Assembly: GCF_010686655.1 (NCBI RefSeq)
Contig: NZ_JAAGVY010000008.1
Span: forward strand, 1-64,000
Direction: 5' to 3'
DNA length: 64,000 bases
From: Cryomorpha ignava
Lineage (GTDB): Bacteria; Bacteroidota; Bacteroidia; Flavobacteriales_D; Cryomorphaceae
Within the stretch, counting starts at the first letter, position 1, and the number at the start of each line of letters is the position of its first letter. The translations under genes and the position numbers were made by a program. Positions 16,063 to 25,773 of this stretch are shown in pieces. Below the pieces are notes generated by a model. The model was given only the letters and a program-made list of their open reading frames with translations. It had not been told where the DNA came from and did no database searches.

Positions 16063-17478
16063 TTAAAGTGACTTGTCGGCTAATTCAAATTTTTCTTGTT
16101 CGGGTGGTGTTTCGATTTGTAAATCTTCAGCACCGTGAGTCAAACGTTTAAGCGGTTTAAGCAAGGCTATAACCAGCAGGCCGACTAACGTGCAGAAAAT
16201 GGCGATTCCTGTAAAAATTTCGAGCTCGCCTGCAGACTGTGACCACTCTCCAAGCAAACCTGCCAGTTTATTTCCAAAACCTGTGGCTGCAAAATAAGCA
16301 CCCATCATAAAAGATGCATATTTAAGCGGAGCAAGTTTTGTGATGAATGAAAGCGCAACCGGCGAGGCGCAGAGCTCACCAATAGTGTGAAGTAGATACG
16401 CAAATACCAACCAGTACATTGCCGATTCTCCTTCAGCTGCGTATTGCAGGGAAGCGCCTGTCATAAACAAAAATCCCCAGCCCATAATGATTATTCCAAT
16501 TGCCATTTTGAATAGCGACGAAGATTCCTTGTTGCGTCTTTTTCTGGTTGCCCAAAATGCGGCAATCGGAACTCCAAGGGTAATAATAAAGAAGGCATTT
16601 ACAGATTGAAACCAGGATGCAGGAACCATAAAGTCCAGAAATCCAATATAGAGGTCGGTTTTTTGAGCGGTGTAAATATTTAAAAGACCTCCGGCTTGTT
16701 CAAATGAACCCCAGAAAACAATGATCAAAGCAAAGGAAATGAACATAACCTTCATCCTGTCTTTTTCTATGTGCGTCAGTGGCCTTTTCTTGGCTGCCTG
16801 CTCTTCACGGCTCATTTCTGTAGTAGATTCTCCAATACCTTTTAAGAATTTTTGTCCCCACATAAATACAACCTGGCCTACCACCATTCCTATGCCAGCA
16901 AGCCCGAAACCGAGATGCCATCCATAGAATTCACCTACGTATCCTACTATGAGAGCTGAAAGAAAAGCACCTATATTTATTCCGATATAGAAAATAGTAA
17001 AACCTTTGTCGCGGCGATCGTCGCCCGGTTCGTAGAGCCCGCCAACCATAGTAGAAATATTTGGCTTTAAGCCACCGACTCCCAAAATAATTAAAGCCAG
17101 ACCAGCGTAAAATGCCCAAAGTGCATCAACAGCCAAAATACCATGCCCGGCGCAAAGCAAGAGACCACCTATTAACACCGTTCTTTTTTGACCCCAAACT
17201 TTGTCGGCGAGCCAACCACCGGGAATCGACATTACGTAAACCAGCATGGTGTACCATCCGTAAAGAACTAAAGCATCAGATTCATCCCATCCATATCCGG
17301 GATTGTCGCCTGTGGACGATGAAATAAGGTACAGTACAAGTATGGCTCGCATTCCATAATAAGAAAAGCGTTCCCATAATTCTGTAAAGAATAAAATGTA
17401 CAGCCCTTTCGGGTGCCCCATAAATTCTTCTCGCACTATTGATGGATTTGTTGATTGATTGTTCTCGTCTAAGATCAT
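16063..17478 (-). CDS. Second proton-dependent oligopeptide transporter (POT/PTR2 family)
   Basis: 471 residues. The signatures ELWERFSYYGMRAIL and GVGGLKPNISTMVGGLYEP are intact, and about 12 membrane segments are visible. The C-terminus is charged and cytoplasmic. The gene starts 3 bases after the DPP IV stop codon, so the two are surely co-transcribed and probably translationally coupled. It is a paralogue of the next gene downstream. The two differ most in the central loop and may have different peptide preferences. Confidence 0.92.
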   Translation of the reverse strand: MILDENNQSTNPSIVREEFMGHPKGLYILFFTELWERFSYYGMRAILVLYLISSSTGDNPGYGWDESDALVLYGWYTMLVYVMSIPGGWLADKVWGQKRTVLIGGLLLCAGHGILAVDALWAFYAGLALIILGVGGLKPNISTMVGGLYEPGDDRRDKGFTIFYIGINIGAFLSALIVGYVGEFYGWHLGFGLAGIGMVVGQVVFMWGQKFLKGIGESTTEMSREEQAAKKRPLTHIEKDRMKVMFISFALIIVFWGSFEQAGGLLNIYTAQKTDLYIGFLDFMVPASWFQSVNAFFIITLGVPIAAFWATRKRRNKESSSLFKMAIGIIIMGWGFLFMTGASLQYAAEGESAMYWLVFAYLLHTIGELCASPVALSFITKLAPLKYASFMMGAYFAATGFGNKLAGLLGEWSQSAGELEIFTGIAIFCTLVGLLVIALLKPLKRLTHGAEDLQIETPPEQEKFELADKSL

Positions 17479-17481
17479 TTG

Positions 17482-19746
17482 TTACAAATTGTCTTTAATA
17501 AAATTCGTCATCTTGGTATAGAGATGGAAGCGTGTGTTTCCACCATAAATGCCATGGTTTTTATTGGGATAAATAAATAGATCGAACTGTTTATCGGCAT
17601 CCACAAGTGCTTTGACCATTTCCATTGTGTTTTGATAATGTACATTGTCATCGGCAGAGCCGTGAATTAGCAAATATGCGCCATTAAGTTGATTTACAAA
17701 ATTTATTGGCGAATTTTGATCGTATCCTTTGGCATTTTCTTGTGGAGTGCGCATAAATCTTTCGGTGTAAATACTGTCGTAATACCTCCAGTTGGTAACG
17801 GGCGCCACAGCGATTCCCATCTTAAAATAATCGGCACCCTTGGTCATAGCAAGCGAAGTCATAAATCCGCCATAGCTCCATCCCATCATTCCCAAGCGGT
17901 TCTGGTCGATGTATTTTTGGTTCCCAAAAAATTTCGCAGCTTCAATCATGTCCTCGGTTTCAAGTTTTCCGAGTTCTAAGTAGGTACTGTGCTTAAAATC
18001 TTTACCGCGGTACATCGTTCCGCGTGGATCTACAGAAATTACGATATACCCTTCCTGAGCCAGCATTTGGTGCCAAAAGTAGTTTGAGCCATCCCACGAG
18101 TCTGTTACAGTATTTCGACCAGGCCCTCCGTAAATCATAAAAATAGCGGGATACGCTTTGGTGGGATCGAAATTTTTCGGCTTAATGATCCAATAATTCA
18201 GATCAATATTGCTGACCGTTTTAAAGGTTCCAAACTCTTTTTTGGAAATATCAAGCTGATCAATTTTTTTCTGAAGAGCGGCGTTTGTTTCTAAATTGCG
18301 TATTTTCCTTCCTTTAGAATTGAAAAGTGCGATTTTATAAGGCATATCGGCAGCCGTTTCAAAATTTATAAAATAGTCGAACGATTTGCTAAAAGAGGCA
18401 TCATTGGTGTGCCCGTTTGGTGTGAGTTTGGTTAGCTCTCCGCGCATATCCTTGGCGGGTACCACCGTGCTTTTTGTCTTATTGTATGTTTTGAATACTG
18501 GCTGGTAGTCGAGGCTATATACTTCGCGCTCAAGAGGGCTTTCAATAGCGGCAGAGAAATACAATTTATTATCATTTTGATCAGCACCATAAAATTCCAC
18601 AACCTCCCAGGTTCCTTTTGTGAGCTGAGCCACTTCGGTACCTTTTAAATCATACATATATATATGATTCCAGCCATCCTTCTCGCTATTCCACAAAAAG
18701 TGTTTGTTGTCATTTAGAAAAATCAGATTATCATTAACCTCAATATAAGTATCCGACTTTTCGTCGTATATAGTCTTTACCGTAATATGCTTATTCGGGT
18801 TTGCCACATTCGCAAGCAAAAATTCCAGATGATTTTGATGGCGGTTGAGGCGCATAATCGCCAATTCGTCATCATTTTGGGTCCATTTGATTCGCGGAAT
18901 ATATTGATCGGCCTGTGCATTTGCATCTATTTCAACCTTAGCCGATTTCTTTAGATCATAGACCATTATGCCCACTTTCGAATTATCTTCTCCGGCTTTG
19001 GGGTACTTAAAATCGTAGGTAGTAGGGTAGAGGTTATCGTAAATGAGCATGTCAAAATTTTTCACTTTCGATTCGTCAAAACGATAGTAGGCTATCTTAC
19101 TTCCTTTTGGAGACCAATAAAAACCTCTGGCAAATCCAAATTCTTCTTCATAAACCCAATCTACTGCGCCATTAATTATTTCACCCCATTTCCCATCGTC
19201 GGTTACGCGGGTTTCTGTACGCACATCGAGATTTGAAATAAAAAGGTCATTTTTTCTAACGAAGGCCACCTGATTTTCTGTTGGCGAGAAGGCCGCAAGC
19301 TGTTGTTTTCCAAGTTCGAAATTTGTGATAGGTCTTATTTCATTCGAATTTAAGTCAATGGCATAAAAATTTGCTTTAGACGATCGTCGATAAATGCTTT
19401 CTTCATCGGTGGCAATCAGAATTTTTTCTTCGTTGGGGCTGAATGAATAGCTGGAAAATTGAATTTCATTGCCATCTACGCCTTCATAATCCGAACTCCT
19501 TATTAATGTATCTACAGCATTTCCGCTCTCGTATGCGTACTTTACGATGTACTGGTTGCTACCTTCAGAGACGCTTCTTGTATAATGAATTCCATCGCTC
19601 ATGCTTACAATTCCTTGCACGTATTCCGGGCTGTAAGTTCCTTGTTTCCAAATTTTTTCGATAGAAATTTTATTGTCTTGCGCGGTTGCGACTGTTACAC
19701 TTAAGAGGCAAAAAATTGCCAGCGATACTCTATAAATCAGATTCAT
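17482..19746 (-). CDS. Dipeptidyl peptidase IV-like S9 serine protease
   Basis: 754 residues, typical of the S9B family. A signal peptide (SLAIFCLLSVTVATA, then Q) precedes an N-terminal beta-propeller (about 40-480) carrying WVYEEEFGF, whose paired Glu residues hold the substrate N-terminus. The alpha/beta-hydrolase domain follows, with nucleophile GWSYGG near 624, Asp in GSADDNVH near 697 and His in KNHGIYGG near 731. It cleaves X-Pro or X-Ala dipeptides in the periplasm or on the surface, feeding the two POT carriers encoded just downstream. Confidence 0.95.
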   Translation of the reverse strand: MNLIYRVSLAIFCLLSVTVATAQDNKISIEKIWKQGTYSPEYVQGIVSMSDGIHYTRSVSEGSNQYIVKYAYESGNAVDTLIRSSDYEGVDGNEIQFSSYSFSPNEEKILIATDEESIYRRSSKANFYAIDLNSNEIRPITNFELGKQQLAAFSPTENQVAFVRKNDLFISNLDVRTETRVTDDGKWGEIINGAVDWVYEEEFGFARGFYWSPKGSKIAYYRFDESKVKNFDMLIYDNLYPTTYDFKYPKAGEDNSKVGIMVYDLKKSAKVEIDANAQADQYIPRIKWTQNDDELAIMRLNRHQNHLEFLLANVANPNKHITVKTIYDEKSDTYIEVNDNLIFLNDNKHFLWNSEKDGWNHIYMYDLKGTEVAQLTKGTWEVVEFYGADQNDNKLYFSAAIESPLEREVYSLDYQPVFKTYNKTKSTVVPAKDMRGELTKLTPNGHTNDASFSKSFDYFINFETAADMPYKIALFNSKGRKIRNLETNAALQKKIDQLDISKKEFGTFKTVSNIDLNYWIIKPKNFDPTKAYPAIFMIYGGPGRNTVTDSWDGSNYFWHQMLAQEGYIVISVDPRGTMYRGKDFKHSTYLELGKLETEDMIEAAKFFGNQKYIDQNRLGMMGWSYGGFMTSLAMTKGADYFKMGIAVAPVTNWRYYDSIYTERFMRTPQENAKGYDQNSPINFVNQLNGAYLLIHGSADDNVHYQNTMEMVKALVDADKQFDLFIYPNKNHGIYGGNTRFHLYTKMTNFIKDNL

Positions 19747-20024
19747 TAAATTAAAAAATTACAGAAGCGGCGGTGAATATAGGAATTTCGATTTACACAA
19801 ACGATGCCAAATCATTTTGCTTATGAAATATTTTTAAATGCAATCTAGTTGCTTATTGATTTCAATAAAATACCGTATCACCCCTAAGGGTGAGAAAAAG
19901 TTTCACAAAGAATTCATTGAATTGTAGTAGGTAAAGTTCAGTATTAGAATGAGATGTCAAAATATTTACTCAATGGCAATCCAATTTTCTTATAGAAAAG
20001 TTTATTTATTAAGAATCTTTGTAT

Positions 20025-20032
20025 TATATTTG
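20025..20032 (+). promoter_or_regulatory. Candidate -7 box of a small RNA
   Basis: TATATTTG fits TAnnTTTG. TTTA at 20001-20004 could serve as a poor -33 box. No gene follows, but a terminator hairpin stands 120 bases downstream. Confidence 0.4.
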
Positions 20033-20039
20033 TGTCACT

Positions 20040-20172
20040 TGGATAAGTCATTGTGGGAGTCCCCTATCTTTCATCGTCTCACTCTAAAGACTCTCACGTT
20101 CATGACCCCAAGATAGTTTTTCTGTTTCATAGCCCTGAAAACCCTTCAATCGAGAAGGGTTTTTAGGTTTTA
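20040..20172 (+). ncRNA. Candidate small RNA of about 130 nt ending in an intrinsic terminator
   Basis: Between the TATATTTG box and the hairpin AAAACCCTTC / GAAGGGTTTT (followed by a T-rich run) there is no reading frame. Internal complementarity is present: CTATCTT with AAGATAG, and competing with it GGGAGTC with GACTCTC. The two pairings overlap, which would suit a switch or simply reflect chance. I do not recognise the family. Confidence 0.35.
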
Positions 20173-20281
20173 AGTCATTTCGCAACCTACCTTTCGTCCG
20201 GTTTTATCTAGCGACTTAAAGCCAATTCATTTCAGAGAATAGAATTCAACTTCTGCTGAATAACCACAACAAGAAATAGTT

Positions 20282-20409
20282 ACATAGGTGTTTGGTTTAA
20301 TCTTAGAATGCGCAATCGTTGTAGTCGCAGGTAACTTATCACCGTAGACCTCAGGAGCCCGTATGGAGAGAGTCCATATGGCTGCATCTCGCAGGCACAA
20401 TTTCTATGT
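20282..20409 (+). ncRNA. Candidate structured RNA, possibly 6S-like
   Basis: ACATAG-GTGTTTG (20282-20294) pairs with CAGGCAC (20392-20398) and CTATGT (20404-20409), leaving a 5-base bulge. At the tip AGCC-C-GTATGGA (20356-20367) pairs with TCCATAT-GGCT (20373-20383). The result is a long rod with a large internal bubble, the general shape of 6S RNA, for which a Bacteroidota class (6S-Flavo) is known. I cannot confirm that class from the sequence, and no clear promoter or T-run frames the block. Confidence 0.3.
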
Positions 20410-20497
20410 TCCTATATATCTATGTGGTGAAAATTAAAGAAGTATTAAACTTAGATCAAACAGACTGAATTAAAAGAGTTGTTTAAGCTGGGCCCGC

Positions 20498-21594
20498 TTA
20501 TTTTCTCGATTTAATAGAATCAAGCCATGAAAATTCCCGATTCATTTCAGTAAATACGATTCGTAAAAAAGAATACACGGGCAAGGCAGCAACCATTCCC
20601 AATATACCGCCAAGAGAACATGCAATTAGGATGACTAAAAAGATTTCTAAGGGATGAGCTTTTATGCTGTTTGAGAAAATGGCAGGCTGAAAAATGTAAT
20701 TATCGAGCAGTTGAGTAATCGTAAAAACCAATACCAGTCCTAACATTTTGGGACCGACCACATCAGAAAAACTATAAGCGATATTATTGGCCAGAAGTAT
20801 AAAAGCGCCAAAACTTGCGCCAATCCACGGGCCGAGATAAGGAACTAAATTTGCAATGCCTGTAAAGGTTGCGATGAGCAATGCATTTTGCACACCCACT
20901 ATACTTAATCCGATATAAACGCAAGTCGTTATTGCTACTATTTGAACAAGAAGACCTAAAAAATATCTCGACAAAATCTTGTTTGTATTGACAAAAATCT
21001 GATCAACCGCTTTTTCCATTCGCATTGGCGAAATAGCTAAAACAAGTTTTCGTATTGTGTTTTTGTCTTTCAGAAAAAAAATGAGATAAAGGAAATAGAG
21101 AATATGGCGATCAGAAAATTACCGAAGACACCGATTGCAGTATTTAAAAACCCGGATAATAAGGTGAAATTAAGTGAGCTAAAGATGTAATCTACTGATT
21201 GGTTTATATCTATTTTCATATCGGGATTGATGTGATATGCAACGATAAAATCGTTAAAACCATCTATATATGGTCGAAATTTTTCTTGAAAAAGAACGAA
21301 GTCGATTTTTGAAAGCTGTTGAAATTGACCGAAAACTACCGGCAAGAAAGCGCCTATTAGTACTGCAAGAATGCCAATAATTGTAATAAGTGTAAAAGCA
21401 GCTATAAGAGCACGGGGCAATACCTTGCCTTTAATTTTTATTTTTTCGAGTAAATTAGAAAGCGGCCTTCCAATTAGAGCTACTATTGCCGCCACCAAAA
21501 CATAGAGCAAAATAGTAGAAGCTTGATAAAGAATCCATCCGGCTATGAATATCAAAGTGAGTATAAGTAGCAGTTGTAACACTTTTCTGATCAT
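20498..21594 (-). pseudogene. AI-2E-family transporter split by a frameshift
   Basis: The N-terminal half runs from the ATG at 21594 (MIRKVLQLLLILTLIFIAGW) to a stop just after ISFFF. The C-terminal half continues in another frame with LKDKNTIRK and then the rest of the permease, ending at 20498. The break lies in a run of eight T on the coding strand (8 A at 21074-21081). One extra T would restore FFFLKD, the usual family motif, and give a protein of about 365 residues. It may be a sequencing or assembly error in a homopolymer, a genuine mutation, or phase variation. The intact homologue is at 41390. Confidence 0.8.
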
Positions 21595-21596
21595 AA

Positions 21597-22250
21597 CTAC
21601 CGTATAGATAAGTAGAGAATTCCATAAAAAAGAAACTGGCAAATAATTGCCATTTGCCCAAGTCGGGGCTTCGCTACCAAAGGATATTTTTGAAATATAG
21701 CCGCCAAAAAGAAGGCAACGACGAATCTCGAAACGTAATTTTGAACAGGGATGTGATTTCCTTCCCATGCCCACAAGTCAAAATAAACAGCAACCGGCTC
21801 AATGAGCATATAAAGAAGAGTAACGAGCGCAGCTGTTAATAGCCAGGTTATTACCGGATGCAATTTCGACATCTTAAATATAGAATAACTGCCCCAAATT
21901 AAGATCATCCACTGCAAACCAATAATAGGAGGGGTGTGAAAAAATTTCCAGCCAAGCATTTCGCCAAAAGTGTATTCCCCGAAAGGGAAACCCGTATTTA
22001 CTCCTAATATCTCTACGCCATAGCCCAATAAAATTATGGTAATTGCCACGGGCCATCCCAATTTATTATTTGATTTTGAATCGAGCCAAATCATTCCGCC
22101 TGTTATGAAAATTAAGATGGGAGTGAGATATACAAACCAAGCCGAAAGTGGCGATACATAGCCCGCAGCACCAAGTAAATGCAGAACCAAAAGAATTGCG
22201 ATGCCTGCTTTCTTGGACTTAAATTGCTCCAGACTTTCAATTTTTCTCAT
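21597..22250 (-). CDS. Carotenoid biosynthesis protein, CruF/DUF422 family
   Basis: 217 residues with about 7 hydrophobic segments. Family marks are GYGVEILGVNTGFPFGEYTF, GLQWMILIWGSY and LMIEPVAVYFDLWAWEGNHIP with VQNYVSRF. Proteins of this family add water to the 1,2 double bond of carotenoid end groups (CruF-type hydratases). In Bacteroidota they sit in carotenoid or related gene clusters. Here the only close partner is the AI-2E gene 2 bases downstream, so the exact substrate cannot be inferred. Confidence 0.8.
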   Translation of the reverse strand: MRKIESLEQFKSKKAGIAILLVLHLLGAAGYVSPLSAWFVYLTPILIFITGGMIWLDSKSNNKLGWPVAITIILLGYGVEILGVNTGFPFGEYTFGEMLGWKFFHTPPIIGLQWMILIWGSYSIFKMSKLHPVITWLLTAALVTLLYMLIEPVAVYFDLWAWEGNHIPVQNYVSRFVVAFFLAAIFQKYPLVAKPRLGQMAIICQFLFYGILYLSIR

Positions 22251-22409
22251 TGGTGATTGAATGATTGACCAAACAAAAATACTGTAATTAGACTGTTAAT
22301 TGATATTTGCTGCGACATAATGGGTTATAAACAGCACTTTGATTTTTTAAAAAGAATTTTGAATAAGTGCATATGCTGATTTTTCACGAAAACAGGTTGG
22401 TAAAATTAA

Positions 22410-22438
22410 TTGAGTTCAGACAAAATCTCTTATCTTTC
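22410..22438 (+). promoter_or_regulatory. Candidate promoter of the polyphosphate kinase gene
   Basis: TTG at 22410-22412 and TATCTTTC at 22431-22438, 18 bases apart, fit the Bacteroidota pattern TTTG-N18/19-TAnnTTTG except for the last base. Confidence 0.4.
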
Positions 22439-22491
22439 AATGCAATTCACATTCGGGTTGCTATATTGTGATCAAAATAATTCGGAAGGGT

Positions 22492-23370
22492 ATGAAATTG
22501 GATTTTAATAGATATGAAGTAATAAGTGGGAATGGCTTTCGTCTGGCAGACTATTCTACGAAACCCGATTTTTCTCTATCCGCTAAGGAGTCGAAAAAAA
22601 TAATTAAAGCGAATGTTGAAGAAATAGCAGATTTTCAGGAAAGAATGTTTGCCAATCAAAAAAGGTCGGCATTAATTGTTTTTCAGGCGATGGATGCTGC
22701 CGGAAAGGATGGAACAATTGAGCGGCTTGTAACAGGCGTAAATCCGCAGGGAGTTTTGGTAAGGCCATTTAAGGCGCCTACTCCTATGGAATTGCGCCAC
22801 GACTTTTTGTGGCGGGTACAATTAAAACTTCCTCCACGAGGCATAATAGGCGTCTTTAATAGATCGCATTATGAAGAGGTTTTGGTGGTACGTGTTCATC
22901 CGTCTTATTTGCTTCAACAGAATATTCCCGGAATAGAATCTATTGAAGACGTGAACGACGACCTCTGGGAAAGGCGTTTTAAAATGATTCGAAATTTTGA
23001 GCAAAATCTCGTCCATACGGGAACGCATGTGATGAAATTCTTTCTTCATATTTCCAAAGATGAGCAGAAAAAGCGATTGCTTGACCGTATCGGCGAGCCT
23101 GACAAGCATTGGAAATTTAATTTGGGAGATGTCACAGAACGCCCATACTGGGATAAGTATATGCGCGCTTTTGACGATGCTATTAGAAACACGGCATCGC
23201 CAGATGCGCCCTGGTATGTTATTCCCGGTGATGATAAAGACGACGCTAGAGCAATTGTAACGTCCATTGTGGCACAAAAGCTTGGAGCGGTAAAAGAGCA
23301 GTGGCCTGATGCGGGAGCAAAGAAACGTGACGAAATAGATGCAGGCGAAGAAATTCTTGAGAATGAATGA
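22492..23370 (+). CDS. Polyphosphate kinase 2 family phosphotransferase
   Basis: 292 residues from the ATG at 22492, which is preceded by GGAAGGGT. An in-frame GTG lies 24 bases upstream. Walker A-like AMDAAGKDGTI (about 73-83), lid region GVFNRSHYEEVLVVRVHP (about 121-138) and the C-terminal HWKFNLGDVTERPYWDKY are standard PPK2 marks. These enzymes move phosphate between polyphosphate and nucleoside mono- or diphosphates. The class (AMP- or ADP-acting) depends on residues I cannot judge securely. It stands alone, with stress-related genes (PRC-barrel, CsbD) nearby. Confidence 0.92.
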   Translation: MKLDFNRYEVISGNGFRLADYSTKPDFSLSAKESKKIIKANVEEIADFQERMFANQKRSALIVFQAMDAAGKDGTIERLVTGVNPQGVLVRPFKAPTPMELRHDFLWRVQLKLPPRGIIGVFNRSHYEEVLVVRVHPSYLLQQNIPGIESIEDVNDDLWERRFKMIRNFEQNLVHTGTHVMKFFLHISKDEQKKRLLDRIGEPDKHWKFNLGDVTERPYWDKYMRAFDDAIRNTASPDAPWYVIPGDDKDDARAIVTSIVAQKLGAVKEQWPDAGAKKRDEIDAGEEILENE

Positions 23371-23515
23371 GGCACCGCCAGTAAAGAAAATGAGGTGAAA
23401 GTGTTGCATTTCATACACAATCCATTTTCATATAGTTCTGATTAATAATGATTTAAAAAAGGAGCGTAAATTGCTTTTACTTCTTTGATTAACTGAATAA
23501 CAAAAATTTAGGAAT

Positions 23516-23899
23516 ATGGAAACGCTCTCAAATACTACAAACAAAGGACTTATTTTATCGGCAACAAGTATAATAGGTACACCCGTACGCAACGATAAAG
23601 ACGAGTCGATCGGAAAAATTGAAGATTTAATGATCAATACGCAAACCGGTGAAATGCTCTATACAGTACTTTCAGTCGATACGGGATTTCTTGATATGGG
23701 GAGCAAATATTTCGCGGTTCCGCTACAGCGTTACCGATTTGATACTATCAGAGAAATGATGATTCTCGATGTGCCAAAGGAAAAATTGGAATCTGCACCG
23801 GGTTTTGACAAGGATAACTGGCCTACCGCCGAGGATGAAGACTTTCTAAAAACCATTTTTACTCATTATAATGTAGAGCGGTATCATCACTCATTTTAA
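23516..23899 (+). CDS. PRC-barrel domain protein
   Basis: 127 residues. SIIGTPVRNDKDESIGKIED begins a PRC-barrel (about 18-95), including MINTQTGEMLYTVLSVD and YFAVPLQRYRF. PRC-barrel proteins are small beta-barrels found in photosynthetic reaction centres, RimM and many stress-related proteins. The role here is unknown. There is no signal peptide. Its neighbours PPK2 and CsbD suggest a general-stress set, but this is only context. Confidence 0.85.
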   Translation: METLSNTTNKGLILSATSIIGTPVRNDKDESIGKIEDLMINTQTGEMLYTVLSVDTGFLDMGSKYFAVPLQRYRFDTIREMMILDVPKEKLESAPGFDKDNWPTAEDEDFLKTIFTHYNVERYHHSF

Positions 23900-23938
23900 A
23901 TTTATTAAAAGTAAAATCGACTTAATCTTTTAGGGTTC

Positions 23939-25462
23939 TTAATCCATCAAAACCTTATAGGTAGGGTCTTCCATCACGTTTACATCTATTATTTCATTGG
24001 CATTGGCCAAAAGCTTTTGACAGTCTGGGCTTAAATGCTTTAGATGCACTTTTTTACCCACTTTGAGGTAGCGTTCCGTTATTTTATTGAGCGCTTCTAT
24101 GGCGCTCATGTCTACTACGCGGCTCTCTGCAAAGTCTATAATTATTTCTTCAGGATCGCCCAGCACGTCAAACTTTTCGTTAAAGGCCATGACAGAACCG
24201 AAAAACAATGGGCCATAAATTTGATAATGCTTTACACCGTCTGCATCAATCATTTTACGCGCTCTAATTCTCTTGGCATTATCCCATGCAAAAACAAGGG
24301 CGGCTATTACTACGCCTATTAAAACGGCGAGTGCCAGGTTGTGTAAAAAAACCGTAACAAGGGTAACCATTACCATCACAAAAATATCTGATTTTGGCAT
24401 TCGTTTAAATGTTCGTAGGCTCGCCCATTCAAAGGTTCCTATTGCAACCATAATCATAAGTCCCGTAAGTGCCGCCATAGGCAAGCGCTCTATCAGGCTG
24501 GAGCCAAACATGATAAATACCAGCAGCATTACTGCGGCGACAATTCCTGAAAGTCGCGCTCTGGCACCATTTGAAGTATTGATAAGGCTTTGGCCAATCA
24601 TGGCACAACCACCCATTCCCGAAAACAGGCCTGAAAGAATATTGGCCGTTCCCTGCGCCACAGCTTCTTTATTACTCCGGCCGCGGGTTTCGGTAATTTC
24701 ATCAATAATATTCAGCGTAAGCAAACTCTCTATCAAGCCTACCCCTGCCACAATTGCGGCATAGGGAAATATGATTTGTAGTGTTTTCCACTCCAGTGGC
24801 ACTAGCGGAATATGAAATGGTGGAAATGTTCCTTTAATTGAAGCAATATCGCCAACGGTTCTGGTGTCTATATCCAAAAATACTACGAGGCCAAAAATGG
24901 TGAGAATAGCGACCAGAGAAGCGGGAATGGCTTTGCTCAATTTTGGCAAAAAGTAGATTATAGCCATGGTAAGGAGCACGAGCCCGAGTAAAATATAAAG
25001 TGGTTGACCTGTAAGCCAGTTGCCGTCAAGGTCTTGAAATTGGGCGAGTTGCGACATGAAAATAATAATAGCGAGCCCATTTACAAAACCAAAAATAACG
25101 GGGTGTGGCACCAGCCGCATAAGCTTGCCCAGCCGCAGTAAGCCCGCGGTGAGCTGAAGAATCCCGGCAAGAATTACAGCTGCGAAAACATATTCTACGC
25201 CGTAATCCATTGCCAGTGAAACAATTACTACGGCAATTGCTCCCGTTGCTCCGGAAATCATTCCCGGTCTTCCGCCCAAAATAGAAGTAACCAGCCCCAT
25301 AACAAATGCTGCATAAAGGCCTGTAAGTGGAGAAAGTCCCGCAATAATCGCGAAGGCGACCGCTTCTGGAACCAAAGCGAGTGCCACGGTAAGTCCGGAA
25401 AGTACCTCTGTGCGGTAATTTACTTTTTGCGAAAAATCAAAAAAGTTAAGGTATTTTTTCAT
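23939..25462 (-). CDS. SulP-family anion permease with STAS domain
   Basis: 507 residues. The SulP membrane domain (about residues 10-390) opens with NYRTEVLSGLTVALALVPEAVAFA, then GLYAAFVMGLVTSILGGRPGMISG and GLFSGMGGCAMIGQSLIN. A C-terminal STAS domain (about 405-505) carries ADFAESRVVDMSAIEALNK-like text. SulP proteins carry sulfate, bicarbonate or other anions; the substrate is not predictable here. There is no carbonic anhydrase neighbour. The gene converges with the PRC-barrel gene, and only 39 bases separate their ends. Confidence 0.9.
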   Translation of the reverse strand: MKKYLNFFDFSQKVNYRTEVLSGLTVALALVPEAVAFAIIAGLSPLTGLYAAFVMGLVTSILGGRPGMISGATGAIAVVIVSLAMDYGVEYVFAAVILAGILQLTAGLLRLGKLMRLVPHPVIFGFVNGLAIIIFMSQLAQFQDLDGNWLTGQPLYILLGLVLLTMAIIYFLPKLSKAIPASLVAILTIFGLVVFLDIDTRTVGDIASIKGTFPPFHIPLVPLEWKTLQIIFPYAAIVAGVGLIESLLTLNIIDEITETRGRSNKEAVAQGTANILSGLFSGMGGCAMIGQSLINTSNGARARLSGIVAAVMLLVFIMFGSSLIERLPMAALTGLMIMVAIGTFEWASLRTFKRMPKSDIFVMVMVTLVTVFLHNLALAVLIGVVIAALVFAWDNAKRIRARKMIDADGVKHYQIYGPLFFGSVMAFNEKFDVLGDPEEIIIDFAESRVVDMSAIEALNKITERYLKVGKKVHLKHLSPDCQKLLANANEIIDVNVMEDPTYKVLMD

Positions 25463-25601
25463 TGAATTACGGATACTGTAGATGTTCTTAGCCGGCTAAT
25501 TTAATAATCTGAAAGCCATTGATTTTTGAGCGCGCGAAGATAGTTATTTTTTTAGTGATTCAGTGTTATCAAGACCCGTCTTATAAGTTAAAATGCGTAA
25601 T

Positions 25602-25634
25602 CTCGGAAAATAACGATCTCTTCGATTTTCCGAG
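25602..25634. repeat. Perfect inverted repeat in the SulP-patatin gap
   Basis: CTCGGAAAAT and ATTTTCCGAG are 13 bases apart. The stem has no T-run directly after it. It could be an operator or a decayed element. Confidence 0.4.
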
Positions 25635-25773
25635 AAGGATTTTCATCCATTACCATTTCGTATTTTAGCCCAAAAAATACTTGTTGAAACCGAACCTTAG
25701 AATTTGAAAACGAAAAGAAAAACAATTGGTTTAGATTGGCGAAATTCACACTTCGCAAAATAATTCAATAATT

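Larger units (their letters stand above)
19750..20497. other. Gene-free stretch with two candidate RNAs
   Basis: About 750 bases between the start of the DPP IV gene and the end of the broken AI-2E gene, with no convincing protein frame. It holds a promoter-like box, a terminator hairpin and a strongly foldable block, listed separately. The rest is A/T-rich with nothing recognised. Confidence 0.6.

Noticed and set aside
20282-20409. 4.5S SRP RNA
   Set aside because: The conserved SRP Alu/M-domain motif with GGAAGNAGCA is absent; the block is also longer than a bacterial small SRP RNA.
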